A stretch of DNA of 64,000 nucleotides from Mesorhizobium koreense (GTDB taxonomy: Bacteria > Pseudomonadota > Alphaproteobacteria > Rhizobiales > Rhizobiaceae). A model generated the notes under the pieces. That model was not told the DNA's origin. It did no database searches and was given only the letters and a program-made list of their open reading frames with translations. The stretch covers positions 2,375,001 to 2,439,000 of the forward strand of contig NZ_CP134228.1 of the NCBI RefSeq assembly GCF_031656215.1, given 5' to 3'. The stretch's first letter is position 1. Each line of letters opens with the position of its first letter. A program made the translations under genes and the position numbers. Shown here one piece after another: positions 16,093-24,477 of the stretch.

Positions 16093-19000
16093 ATGTCGAA
16101 AAATTTTGTAGCCGGCAGATGGCAGGCGTGTGCAATCGCCGCGCTGTTGGTTTTGGCGGCCATTTCGGAGGGGCGGGCGAACGATCTGCTGGGGGAATTG
16201 CTTCGCCAGGCGGGACAGCAATTGCTGCAAGCCGTGCCGCCGCCTGCGGCGCCGCGCACGCCGGCGACAAGCAAGCCCCGGCCCGCTGAAGGGCGGAGTG
16301 CTCAACCCGCCAATGCGGATGAAGGCCCGAGTTTTTCCTGTGCACGGAAATTGCCTCCTACGGAAAGGGCGATCTGCGCTTCTCCAGAGTTGGCGCGTCT
16401 CGATCGCAAGCTGGCCGAAGCCTATACTTCCGCGTGGACAACCGCGGACGGCCTGGGGCGCGCCGCCCTTAAGCGCGACCAGCGCGCATGGCTCGCCCGG
16501 CGGGCGGCCTGCGGTGCGAATCCCGGCTGTATCGCAAGCATACTGACGCAGCGCACGGCTGAACTCTTTGACCAGTCCGGCGCGATGCCGGCTTCGGAAC
16601 CGCCGCAGGCTCCGGGCATGGCGGATAGCGAAAATACGCGGGAGCAGCCATTCGACGGTCCGGCGAGCGCCCAAAGCGGCAGGGGGGCGGTCCGGGATGC
16701 TCCGGCGGCCGACTACCGCACGCTCCTCGCGATGATGATGGATTTTCGTCCCGACGACTATCGCAGCGACGATTTCGCCATCTATTGGTACGGCTGGAAC
16801 CTGCATAGCGAGGATGCCGAATGCGAGGCGGCGAAGAAGTCCTGGCGGGATCCCGCGACGCGGCCGCAGTTCGTCCAGGACGTCAGGCAGCGACTGGACG
16901 CCGTGCTGGCGAAGGCGACACGAGGGCCGAGCACGCGAACTTTGAAATTGTCCATTGTCGCGAACGGCGCTGAGAGTGGCTATGACAGCGCGTCCGGGAA
17001 AATAAAGCTCCTTCCGTCACTCATGCGGCGCGCAAGCCAGGATCAGAAGCTCGCCTGGAGCCCGGAGAATGCAGTCCTGCAATTCTTCCCCGTCTCGGTC
17101 GATCATTGCAGCGTCGGCAGCACCATGCTCAGCGTTAAAATGATTGGTGGCGTGGCCGTATCGCTGGGAAAGCTGAAGGCGCTTTATGTGCCGCTCGCCG
17201 TGCCGGACTTTAACGCCCGGCTGCGCGTGACACAGGGAGGCAGCGACCACAATAGCGGGTTCACCTTCAGGATCGATCTCGTTGCGAAGGTCGGCATTTC
17301 GGAGACGGGTCTCGACGGCCGCGTCGTCTCCGGCCGTGCGGTGGATTTGGTGAACGGGTCGATCATGGCCGACTACGACGGCGCCTCGGTGACGGATCAT
17401 GACGTCGGCGAGCCGACCTCGCCATCATCGAGCGCTATTTCCGAAGCCATGATGCCGGCGACGACCCTCGTCAGGCTTGCTGCGGTCCGCTTCGCTCCGA
17501 AGCTGATCGACGAGGAATTTATCGAGGACATGACGCTTCGGCAGATCAGAGACGACCAGGAAGCCTATCGCAAGGCCCGGCGGTCCGGATTCTCTGAATC
17601 TGGGGCGATGAAGCATAAGTTTGTCTTCAGCGCGGCGGAAGTCGCGGACCGCAGCGCTGAATTCATCATGCCCTCGCTTGTCCCAAAGATGCGCGACACC
17701 ATCGCCAAGGTGGCGGCGAAGGCCCCGACGCGGTTTTGGGGAGAGCAGTCATTGGGCGCCCCGCACTATGATCATGCGCGGCAAATGGTGACGTTCGACT
17801 GCTGCTATGCGCGCGACAGCAGCATTCCGGGCGACTTCGACATGATGATGCCCTCCGGCCTGGTGGGCATGGGCGTTAACATGACCTCGCCGAAGAACGC
17901 GGCCTCGGCCGATTCTTCATTCAAGGATCGCGCCCTGTATAGTTTTCCGATGGAGAGCGATCCGCCGGAATTCGGGCCGGGGACGCCCGTTCCCGAACCG
18001 CTGCGCCAGTTGTCGGAATTTGTCCGCGCCGCGCGTTTGATGCTCCCTTCCCAATTTCCAGGCCTGTTGCTCGGCCTCGACCGGGTGCTCGAGATCAAGG
18101 AGATTCCGCTCGATCCGGTCAGGATGGAAACGGCCATGAAGCAGCTGGAGCAACGCGGCAGTAATTACGGCAGCTTTCACTCGACGATCAAATTCACGCT
18201 GGAAAGGATCGTTGACAGCCCCGACAAACGCTATCTGGTCGCCTTGGCGCATCTGGATTCTGTCGCCTTGGCGGGCCCGGACGGTGCGGTGCTTGCCGAA
18301 CTGCCGCTCGACAGCTTTCCGCTGGCGGCGGATCGCTGGAACCAGATCGCAGGCGCGGGCGCGAAGGCTACCGAAGACGCCGCGAAGGTGAAGGCGGAGC
18401 AGGCCAAAGCCGAAGCCGATCGGGTCGCCAAAGCCGGCGCAGACGCGGCATCCGCTGTCGAGAAGCGACGGGCAACGGTCGAAGCGGCCGCGGAAATGGC
18501 CTTGAAAGGTCCTTACGGTCCCGATGTGGCCGGTGTCCGGCTCGGCATGACGTTCCAGGACGCCGACGCAATCATCCGCAAGAACATGGCCGTCAATTGG
18601 GTCCTGACCAATCCGGTAACTCCGATCGGCAGCCAACCCGATGCGGATCTTACGTCGTTGCGCGGCTATTTCAACGGGGACCGCAGCGAATCGTTGACGC
18701 TTCTCGATATGCCACCCGTGGCGGCAGGTCGCGTCCTCGGCGTTACGCGGACCTTCACCGTTGCGCACGGCACCAGCGACGCGGATATCGAAGCGGCGCT
18801 GATCAAGAAATACGGCAATCCCGATCGCAAGGACGTCAATCCGTCGCCTATCTGGCGGTGGGGACATGACGACGGCCCCTGCGGCGTGCCGGCCATGGGC
18901 CTCCCGCGCGACGTATCCATAGTCGAGGGACCGCAGTCGACATTCGGTTTCTCGACGCACGCCACCGATTCCATGGGGGTTTATCGTTTCAGTTTTCCGA

Positions 19001-19182
19001 CCGGAGGCCAAACGCCCGAGCTTGCGGTCTGGGCAGACTGCGGACCGTCAATCGCGGTCTATAGAAATGGCGATCGCATTGAGGTTTCGCTTGCCGACAA
19101 CCGGCTTTACGCGGCATTCCTCATGCAGGAGCTACGCAAGAACGTCGAACAAGCGCGGGCGTCGCACCCGATCAAGTTTTAG
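16093..19182 (+). CDS. Large secreted protein with an N-terminal LprI-like (DUF1311) domain
   Basis: A 1029-residue exported protein. The ATG at 16093 is chosen because it yields a clean signal peptide (basic start, hydrophobic core, cleavage near SEGRA-ND) and has GGGGGCGG upstream. Residues about 81-160 are a DUF1311/LprI-type domain with Cys83, Cys95, Cys140 and Cys146 and the DQRAWLARRAAC motif; some relatives are lysozyme inhibitors. Residues about 200-750 match nothing I recognise. An Ala/Lys/Glu-rich coiled coil covers about 757-800. The last 220 residues begin GVRLGMTFQDADAII, a motif seen in small periplasmic domains. The location suggests periplasm or outer membrane. It lies 18 bp from the convergent response-regulator gene. 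Confidence 0.85.
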   Translation: MSKNFVAGRWQACAIAALLVLAAISEGRANDLLGELLRQAGQQLLQAVPPPAAPRTPATSKPRPAEGRSAQPANADEGPSFSCARKLPPTERAICASPELARLDRKLAEAYTSAWTTADGLGRAALKRDQRAWLARRAACGANPGCIASILTQRTAELFDQSGAMPASEPPQAPGMADSENTREQPFDGPASAQSGRGAVRDAPAADYRTLLAMMMDFRPDDYRSDDFAIYWYGWNLHSEDAECEAAKKSWRDPATRPQFVQDVRQRLDAVLAKATRGPSTRTLKLSIVANGAESGYDSASGKIKLLPSLMRRASQDQKLAWSPENAVLQFFPVSVDHCSVGSTMLSVKMIGGVAVSLGKLKALYVPLAVPDFNARLRVTQGGSDHNSGFTFRIDLVAKVGISETGLDGRVVSGRAVDLVNGSIMADYDGASVTDHDVGEPTSPSSSAISEAMMPATTLVRLAAVRFAPKLIDEEFIEDMTLRQIRDDQEAYRKARRSGFSESGAMKHKFVFSAAEVADRSAEFIMPSLVPKMRDTIAKVAAKAPTRFWGEQSLGAPHYDHARQMVTFDCCYARDSSIPGDFDMMMPSGLVGMGVNMTSPKNAASADSSFKDRALYSFPMESDPPEFGPGTPVPEPLRQLSEFVRAARLMLPSQFPGLLLGLDRVLEIKEIPLDPVRMETAMKQLEQRGSNYGSFHSTIKFTLERIVDSPDKRYLVALAHLDSVALAGPDGAVLAELPLDSFPLAADRWNQIAGAGAKATEDAAKVKAEQAKAEADRVAKAGADAASAVEKRRATVEAAAEMALKGPYGPDVAGVRLGMTFQDADAIIRKNMAVNWVLTNPVTPIGSQPDADLTSLRGYFNGDRSESLTLLDMPPVAAGRVLGVTRTFTVAHGTSDADIEAALIKKYGNPDRKDVNPSPIWRWGHDDGPCGVPAMGLPRDVSIVEGPQSTFGFSTHATDSMGVYRFSFPTGGQTPELAVWADCGPSIAVYRNGDRIEVSLADNRLYAAFLMQELRKNVEQARASHPIKF

Positions 19183-19200
19183 GGCAATCCGGCGGGACGG

Positions 19201-19905
19201 TTACTCCACGCTCAGCCGGTAGCCAATGCCGCGCACGGTCTGCAGCCAGACCGGATTGGACGGATCGCGCTCAATCTTGCGGCGCAGCCGGTTGATCTGC
19301 ACGTCGATCGTGCGCTCGCCGACCTCCGAATCTCCCGACACGAGTTCATGGCGCGGGATGGTTTCGCCGGCGCGCTCGGCGAAGATGGCGAGGATCTCCT
19401 GCTCGCGGTCGGTGAGCTTCAGCGGCTCGCCGCCGCGCTTCAACTCGCGCCTCGCGATCTGGAACGTGTAGGGGCCGAAGACCACCTGCTCCAGCTTCGG
19501 TGTGGAAGAAGGGCCGCCGCGGCGCAGGATGTTGTTGACCCTCAGGATCAGTTCGCGCGGATCGAAGGGCTTCGGCAGATAGTCGTCGGCGCCGGCTTCG
19601 AGGCCGGTGATACGGCTGTCCGTCTCCGAAAGCGCCGTCAGCATCAGGATCGGCACGTCCTTTTCCTCGCGCAGCGATCGTGTCAGTTCGACACCGCTTT
19701 CGCCGGGCATCATGACGTCGAGCACGATCAGGTCGAAGTCAAGTCCTTCGAGCTTGCGCCGGGCCTCGTCCGCCGTGTTCGCGACGGTCACGCGAAAGCC
19801 GTTGCTGGTCAGGAACTCCCGCAAAAGCGTCCGGATGCGCGTGTCGTCGTCGACGACAAGCAGATGCGGGGCGTCATCGCCGGGAATGGCAGTTTGATCC
19901 ACCAT
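19201..19905 (-). CDS. OmpR-family response regulator
   Basis: A 234-residue two-component regulator. The receiver domain (about 13-128) has the acidic pocket VVDDD (18-21 region), phosphoacceptor Asp63 in LIVLDVMMPG, the Thr of LMLTAL, and Lys in YLPKPFDPREL. The winged-helix DNA-binding domain (about 145-233) ends TVRGIGYRLSVE and includes ERTIDVQINRLRRKIE. The start ATG at 19905 has GAGGAG upstream and is 13 bp from the MarR stop, so marR and this gene form an operon. The kinase at 13629-15092 is the presumed partner, normally the next gene downstream. Confidence 0.95.
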   Translation of the reverse strand: MVDQTAIPGDDAPHLLVVDDDTRIRTLLREFLTSNGFRVTVANTADEARRKLEGLDFDLIVLDVMMPGESGVELTRSLREEKDVPILMLTALSETDSRITGLEAGADDYLPKPFDPRELILRVNNILRRGGPSSTPKLEQVVFGPYTFQIARRELKRGGEPLKLTDREQEILAIFAERAGETIPRHELVSGDSEVGERTIDVQINRLRRKIERDPSNPVWLQTVRGIGYRLSVE

Positions 19906-19918
19906 CTCAACCTTCTCC

Positions 19919-20500
19919 TCAATTCTCTCCCGCCCCACCCTTACCTGTGCCGCTGTCGCCTGCGCCCCTTGGGGCCGCCTTGCCGATCTGCGCCCGCAAT
20001 TCCGGATTGACCATGTTCCTGAGGAAACGCTCGACCGCCGCGCGGCTGGCAGCATCCGAATCTTCGAGTGCTCTTGCGATGCGGCGGGACTGTGGCGCGG
20101 CCAGCGCCAGCAACAGCGCGCGACCCTTTGCCGTCGGGTAGAGCTCGCGCTGGCGCCGATCCCTGGGCCCCTGTACCTGGACGATGTGGCCGGTGTCGAT
20201 CAATTGCTTCAATACCCGCGCAAGGCTCTGCTTGGTGATCTTCAATACGTCCAGCAGCTCGGCAACCGTTAGGCCAGGTCGGCGGTTGACGAAATGGACG
20301 ACACGGTGATGCGCCCGGCCGAAGCCGTATTGCGCGAGAATCTGGTCTGGATCCGAGGTGAAATCCCGATAAGCAAAGAAAAGCAATTCGATAATGGCGA
20401 AATCGATGCCTTCTTCGCCGGACATGACAGTGCGCACCGGGGCGGTCCGATCCTCGTCCGGAAGGGAATTTCTGGCGATGGAAGCCGATGTTTTGGGCAT
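19919..20500 (-). CDS. MarR-family transcriptional regulator
   Basis: A 193-residue winged-helix regulator. The core (about 45-160) includes YGFGRAHHRVVHFVNRRPGLTV, then AELLDVLKITKQSLARVLKQL as the recognition region, and GPRDRRQRELYPTAKGRALLLAL as the wing. It shares an operon with the OmpR-type regulator and is divergent from ilvE, a conserved rhizobial arrangement. The intergenic region holds a perfect inverted repeat TATGTCA-N7-TGACATA at 20536-20556, a typical MarR operator size. The ligand is unknown. Confidence 0.94.
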   Translation of the reverse strand: MPKTSASIARNSLPDEDRTAPVRTVMSGEEGIDFAIIELLFFAYRDFTSDPDQILAQYGFGRAHHRVVHFVNRRPGLTVAELLDVLKITKQSLARVLKQLIDTGHIVQVQGPRDRRQRELYPTAKGRALLLALAAPQSRRIARALEDSDAASRAAVERFLRNMVNPELRAQIGKAAPRGAGDSGTGKGGAGEN

Positions 20501-20526
20501 TCAGTCCTCTATATGGGCCGCGATCC

Positions 20527-20582
20527 GGCAAAAATTATGTCAGCTTTGTTGACATATATTCCCGGCTTTGGTAATTTTTGCC
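20527..20582. promoter_or_regulatory. Nested inverted repeats between MarR and ilvE genes
   Basis: The inner repeat TATGTCA-N7-TGACATA (20536-20556) lies inside an outer perfect repeat GGCAAAAATT (20527-20536)/AATTTTTGCC (20573-20582). The inner one suits a MarR dimer; the whole could extrude as a cruciform. It is 27-82 bp upstream of the MarR start and about 200 bp from ilvE. Confidence 0.65.
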
Positions 20583-20784
20583 AAGCTTTTCGGCCGATTG
20601 CGAACGAAAAGGTATTTCACGGTCTGTTTTCCCTAATCTTCCGTCGAAATATCTGTTGGGAAATGCCCCCTACGGGAGATGCCCTATCGAAAGCTCATTG
20701 GCCGGCAAGCGACGCGCGGTTGGCATTAACGCGCCACGCGGTATAGAGTTCAATCATAGCGGGCTTTGCCCAAGCGAGGTAGTC

Positions 20785-21681
20785 ATGGCTTCTTCGGTTC
20801 CCTTCGACCAGTTGGACGGTTTCATCTGGATGAACGGCGTGTTCGTGCCGTGGAAGGACGCCAAGATTCACGTGCTCACCCACGGGCTTCACTATGCCAG
20901 CGCGGTGTTCGAGGGCGAGCGCGCCTATGGCGGCGAGATCTTTAAGCTGGACGAGCATACGGAGCGGCTGCATGAATCGGCCCGCATCCTCGGCTTCAAG
21001 ATCCCCTACAGCGTCGCGGAGATCGAGGATGCCTGCCGCGAACTGCTGAAGAAGCAGGGTTTCCTCGATGCCTATGTGCGGCCGATCGCCTGGCGCGGCA
21101 GCGAGATGATGGGGGTTTCGGCGCAGAACAACCGCATCAATTGCGCGATCGCCATCTGGCAGTGGCCGAGCTATTTCGATCCGGCGCAGAAGCTGAAGGG
21201 CATCCGGCTCGATATCGCGCAGTACCGCCGGCCCGATCCGCGGACGGCGCCGTCGAAATCGAAGGCGGCCGGGCTCTACATGATCTGCACGCTCTCCAAG
21301 CATGCGGCGGAGGACAAGGGCTACGCCGACGCGTTGATGCTCGACTGGCGCGGCCAGGTGGCCGAGGCGACCGGCGCCAACATCTTCTTCGTCAAGGACG
21401 GCGTACTGCATACGCCGACGCCGGACTGCTTCCTCGACGGCATCACGCGCCGCACCATCATCGGCCTGGCGAAGCGACGGGGCTACGAGGTCGTAGAGCG
21501 GGCGATCAAGCCGGAAGAGATGGAGGGCTTCGAGCAGTGCTTCCTGTCGGGCACGGCGGCGGAGGTGACGCCGGTCTCCGAGATCGGGCCGTATCGGTTC
21601 GAGGTGGGCGAGATCGCGAAAACGCTGATGAACGACTATTCGGCCGAAGTTCAGCCCAAGCACGCGGCGGCCGCCGAGTAG
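20785..21681 (+). CDS. ilvE: Branched-chain amino acid aminotransferase
   Basis: A PLP-dependent class IV transaminase for leucine, isoleucine and valine, last step of synthesis or first of degradation. The 298-residue product is standard length: WMNGVFVPWKDAKIHVLTHGLHYASAVFEGERAY, SKAAGLYMICTLSKHAAEDKGYADALMLD (with the PLP lysine region), VAEATGANIFFVKDG and CFLSGTAAEVTPVSEIG. The ATG at 20785 is chosen by homology; the open frame extends 69 codons upstream without similarity. It is transcribed alone, divergent from the MarR/OmpR operon, and ends at a strong terminator. Confidence 0.96.
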   Translation: MASSVPFDQLDGFIWMNGVFVPWKDAKIHVLTHGLHYASAVFEGERAYGGEIFKLDEHTERLHESARILGFKIPYSVAEIEDACRELLKKQGFLDAYVRPIAWRGSEMMGVSAQNNRINCAIAIWQWPSYFDPAQKLKGIRLDIAQYRRPDPRTAPSKSKAAGLYMICTLSKHAAEDKGYADALMLDWRGQVAEATGANIFFVKDGVLHTPTPDCFLDGITRRTIIGLAKRRGYEVVERAIKPEEMEGFEQCFLSGTAAEVTPVSEIGPYRFEVGEIAKTLMNDYSAEVQPKHAAAAE

Positions 21682-21708
21682 AATTCAGCCGGTTTCATAC
21701 GGCTCGGG

Positions 21709-21738
21709 CGGGCGGCAAGACACTGTCCGCCCGTTTTA
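21709..21738 (+). terminator. Rho-independent terminator after ilvE
   Basis: The stem CGGGCGG/CCGCCCG is followed directly by TTTTATTT, 28 bp after the ilvE stop codon. Confidence 0.85.
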
Positions 21739-21832
21739 TTTGCTTGTTTTCCGCATTTGACTTTCCCGATATTCGGCGTCTCATAGACGCGCCGACTCAC
21801 TTTTTGTCGGCTCTCACGAGGAGGGAATGCGC

Positions 21833-22120
21833 ATGAACAGTGTCATCATGCAACTTGTCGTTCAGGTCATCACCGGCATCATCGGCGGCCAGGCGGTCGG
21901 CGCCGCGGTCAAGTCCGCGGCCATGACGCAACTGCCGAAGATCCTGAGCGGTGCGATCGGCGGGGTTGCCGGCGGTCAGATCCTGACCAATCTGCTCAGC
22001 AACCCGGCAGCCGCGAGCGCGATGAGCGGGACGCTGGGCGATGCCGTGGGCGGTGTTGTCGGCGGCGGCGTGCTAACGGCAATCGTCGGCGCCATCATGA
22101 AATCCATGAACAAGGCGTAA
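21833..22120 (+). CDS. Small glycine-zipper membrane-associated protein
   Basis: A 95-residue protein of hydrophobic, Gly/Ala-rich character: ITGIIGGQAVGAAV, GAIGGVAGGQILTNLL and GDAVGGVVGGGVLTAIVGAIM. The spaced glycines are typical of glycine-zipper helices that insert or pack in membranes. There is no clear signal peptide or catalytic motif and the function is unknown. The ATG at 21833 is preferred over 21827 because GGAGGG lies seven bases before it. A strong hairpin follows the stop. Confidence 0.75.
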   Translation: MNSVIMQLVVQVITGIIGGQAVGAAVKSAAMTQLPKILSGAIGGVAGGQILTNLLSNPAAASAMSGTLGDAVGGVVGGGVLTAIVGAIMKSMNKA

Positions 22121-22135
22121 CAAGGCCTTTTCCGG

Positions 22136-22171
22136 TCGGGCGGCCCTGCTCCGAGGAGAGGGGCCGCCCGA
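22136..22171 (+). terminator. 11-bp stem hairpin after the glycine-zipper gene
   Basis: TCGGGCGGCCC and GGGCCGCCCGA pair perfectly around a 14-base loop, 16 bp after the stop. The T-run after it is poor (ATTGC), so termination efficiency is uncertain. Confidence 0.65.
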
Positions 22172-22176
22172 TTGCT

Positions 22177-22316
22177 GTGCGTGGTTCGAGGCTCGCTTCG
22201 CTCGCACCTCACCATGAGGACCGTTGAGGCTTGGCACCACCTTGGCCGCGGTCCCGTACCTGGCACAAGCTGCCCTCATCCTGAGGTGCGAGCGAAGCGA
22301 GCCTCGAAGGACGCAC
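22177..22316. repeat. Intergenic inverted repeat, 43-bp arms
   Basis: Arms 22177-22219 and 22274-22316 are near-perfect inverted copies. Each contains TTCGAGGCTCGCTTCGCTCG followed by CACCTCA or its complement; a 54-bp spacer separates them. This family of short repeats (CCTCATCCTGAGGTGCGAGC ...) is widespread in rhizobial intergenic DNA. It differs in sequence from the palindromes at 5061 and 36521. Confidence 0.88.
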
Positions 22317-22347
22317 GACAAGTCGGGTCGTTGGAGTCATTGCATTT

Positions 22348-22989
22348 ATGGGTCAGTTGAACGCCGCCATCATCACCGTCACGCCGTTCCAGCAGAACTG
22401 CGCGATCCTGTTCGATGCGGAGACGAAGCACGGCGTCGTCGTCGATCCGGGTGGCGAGGTCGATCGCATCCGCAAATTCATCAAAGATAACGGCCTTGTC
22501 GTCGAGGCGATCTGGATCACGCATGGCCATATTGACCATGCCGGCGGCGCGATGGATCTGAAGGAGGCGCTCGGCGTCGACATCATCGGGCCGCACGAGG
22601 CGGACGCGCCGATGCTGGCCAGGCTGGAAGCGCAGGCGGCGCGCTACGGCACCACCGACGGGGTGCGCAACTGCGCGCCGGATCGCTTTTTGACCGAAGG
22701 GGAGGTTGTTTCCTTCGGCGACCATTCCTTCGAGGTGCTGCATTGCCCCGGCCATGCGCCGGGTCATGTCGTCTTCTACGACAAAGCGGCGAAATTCGCC
22801 CATGTCGGCGACGTGCTCTTCCAGGGCTCCGTCGGCCGCACCGACCTGCCGGGCGGCGACCACGCCGCGCTGATGCGCTCGATCAAGGAAAAGCTTCTGC
22901 CGCTCGGCGACGATATCGGCTTTCTCTGCGGCCACGGGCCGGGCAGTCGCTTCGGCGTGGAGCGGCGCACCAATCCGTTTCTGGTGTAA
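22348..22989 (+). CDS. Metallo-beta-lactamase-fold hydrolase (glyoxalase II-like)
   Basis: A 213-residue MBL-fold enzyme. The zinc motif THGHIDHAGG (HxHxDH) is at about 60-69, with further ligands HCPGHAPGH (about 131-139), VLFQGSVGRTDLPGGD (Asp ligand) and CGHGPGS near the C-terminus. Small stand-alone proteins of this type hydrolyse thioesters such as S-lactoylglutathione. The substrate here is not proven. The ATG at 22348 begins MGQLNAAIITVTPFQQNCAIL, the standard opening. It stands 32 bp after the intergenic repeat and 15 bp before a GNAT gene. Confidence 0.92.
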   Translation: MGQLNAAIITVTPFQQNCAILFDAETKHGVVVDPGGEVDRIRKFIKDNGLVVEAIWITHGHIDHAGGAMDLKEALGVDIIGPHEADAPMLARLEAQAARYGTTDGVRNCAPDRFLTEGEVVSFGDHSFEVLHCPGHAPGHVVFYDKAAKFAHVGDVLFQGSVGRTDLPGGDHAALMRSIKEKLLPLGDDIGFLCGHGPGSRFGVERRTNPFLV

Positions 22990-23004
22990 TCCTAGAGAAC
23001 CGGC

Positions 23005-23523
23005 ATGGTTGCGATCCTAGAGACGAAGAGGCTTCGTCTGGAGACTTGGGGCGATGAAGGCGTAAGCGAACTGATGGAACTCCACGGCACCCATGAAGTC
23101 GTTCGGTTCCTCGACGCTACAGGTCAGTTTTATGGTAGCCAGAAAGCCGAGAAGCGGCTTCAAAAATGGGCACAAGAATACCGCAAGTACGGCTTGGGTA
23201 AACAACGGTTGGTAAAAAGGACCGATGGATTGTTTGTGGGACGCGCCGGCTACTCCTTATTCGAAACAGGCGTTCCTGAGATTGGCTATTCTTTGCTGCC
23301 TCAATATTGGGGGAACGGATATGCTACCGAAATTGCAAGTGGATTACGAGATTGGCTGGCTGCGACCAAACGGTGGACAGGTTTTATCGGCTTCGCTCAT
23401 CTAGAAAATATTGCATCTCGTCGGGTCTTGGAAAAAATCGGAATGCGGCCAACGCATAAGGCGATCGTCTCTGAGCTTCCAATGCAATTTTACGCACTAG
23501 ATTTCGTCAATGGGCTTTGGTGA
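23005..23523 (+). CDS. GNAT-family N-acetyltransferase (RimJ/RimL-like)
   Basis: A 172-residue acetyltransferase of the Acetyltransf_3 type: ETKRLRLETW at the start, GYSLLPQYWGNGYATEIASGL (acetyl-CoA-binding motif A region) and HLENIASRRVLEKIGM near the end. The substrate is unknown; relatives acetylate protein N-termini or small molecules. Base use is visibly less GC-rich than in its neighbours (many A/T third positions), suggesting recent acquisition. It lies 15 bp downstream of the MBL gene and is convergent with the first cold-shock gene. Confidence 0.88.
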   Translation: MVAILETKRLRLETWGDEGVSELMELHGTHEVVRFLDATGQFYGSQKAEKRLQKWAQEYRKYGLGKQRLVKRTDGLFVGRAGYSLFETGVPEIGYSLLPQYWGNGYATEIASGLRDWLAATKRWTGFIGFAHLENIASRRVLEKIGMRPTHKAIVSELPMQFYALDFVNGLW

Positions 23524-23617
23524 GCATACCAATTCTCCTCCGCGCGAGAATTTCGCGCAGATGAATGTATGTCTTCCACTCATGCCGCGCGCTCTTGCGA
23601 GCGCACGAACGTGCTGT

Positions 23618-23830
23618 TTACCCGACGGACAGGTTGACGGCCTTCGGGCCTTTTCCGCGCTGGTCCGGCTCGGTATCGAACGTCACCTTCTGTCCGTCAT
23701 CCAGCCCCGACAGGCCCGATGCCTGCACGGCGGAGATGTGGACGAATACGTCCTTGTTGCCGTCATCCGGCGTGATGAAGCCGAAACCTTTGGCATGATT
23801 AAAAAATTTGACGGTACCGGATTGCGGCAT
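23618..23830 (-). CDS. Cold-shock protein (CspA family), copy 1
   Basis: A 70-residue single cold-shock domain that binds single-stranded RNA/DNA. RNP1 is [10 protein letters not shown] and RNP2 is DVFVHISAV; it ends [12 protein letters not shown]. The start ATG at 23830 has AAGGAG seven bases upstream; the longer open frame is not supported. The protein is about 75% identical by eye to copy 2 at 24147-24359. Both genes carry a shared 40-bp element upstream. Confidence 0.96.
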   Translation of the reverse strand: MPQSGTVKFFNHAKGFGFITPDDGNKDVFVHISAVQASGLSGLDDGQKVTFDTEPDQRGKGPKAVNLSVG

Positions 23831-24146
23831 GGAAAGCTCCTTTTCTCCCATCAGATTGCTTTCCGACCGGGCGTAGGACGCCAGGTCGCGTCGGTCCTTT
23901 ACTGGAGGAGAAGAAACAGATAGGCCGCGCCGGGATCTTGCCGAAACCTTCTCGTTTCGCGGTCCAGCCGGGCCATCTTCCATGAGAGCCCATGCCATGC
24001 CATTCCAGTCTCCGGGCCGGCAAATGCCCGAACATCAAACTTGTCCCCTATTTTCGTCCAGGGGACAATGAAAAGTTTTTTAATCGGACGGAACGGCAAT
24101 GCGCGGCGCCCTGTGAGGAGCGGAAAACGCACGTCGCTCCGCCGGA
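23831..24146 (-). other. Leader and promoter region of cold-shock copy 1
   Basis: A 316-bp gap between the two cold-shock genes with no other gene. It contains the shared element (24005-24044) about 175 bp before the copy 1 start. The distance fits a long 5' untranslated leader, which is typical of cspA-type genes. Confidence 0.5.
24005..24044 (-). promoter_or_regulatory. Shared cold-shock upstream element, copy A
   Basis: These forty bases match 24478-24517 with about seven differences; the core on the minus strand reads TTCGGGCATTTGCC. It lies upstream of cold-shock copy 1, as its twin does for copy 2. The surrounding intergenic sequence is not similar, so the element is selectively conserved. 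It could be a promoter, protein-binding site or RNA leader structure. Confidence 0.7.
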
Positions 24147-24359
24147 TCAGTCGACCCGAAGGTTGACCGCCTTCGGGCCCTTGCCCATGCGATCCGGCTC
24201 GGTGTCGAACGTCACCTTCTGGCCTTCGACCAGGCTTTGCAGCCCCGACGCCTGAAGCGCGGAGATATGAACAAAGACGTCCTTCGCGCCGCCGTCCGGC
24301 GTGATGAAGCCGAAGCCTTTGGTCGTGTTGAAGAATTTTACAGTTCCGGTCTGGGCCAT
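24147..24359 (-). CDS. Cold-shock protein (CspA family), copy 2
   Basis: A 70-residue cold-shock domain protein: [18 protein letters not shown] with RNP1 [13 protein letters not shown]2 DVFVHISAL, ending [12 protein letters not shown]. The start ATG at 24359 has AGAGGA upstream. It is tandem with copy 1 on the same strand, 316 bp apart; the arrangement and shared leader indicate a local duplication followed by divergence. Confidence 0.96.
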   Translation of the reverse strand: MAQTGTVKFFNTTKGFGFITPDGGAKDVFVHISALQASGLQSLVEGQKVTFDTEPDRMGKGPKAVNLRVD

Positions 24360-24477
24360 GGGAAATCCTCTTCCCGTTGGTGGTTTCTGGCATCCGTGCA
24401 ACGCGCACGGCTTTGCCACCCGCCTGAGCGGGGCTGTCAGATATTCACGGTAGCGGGGAAAGGGTCGTCAATAACGT

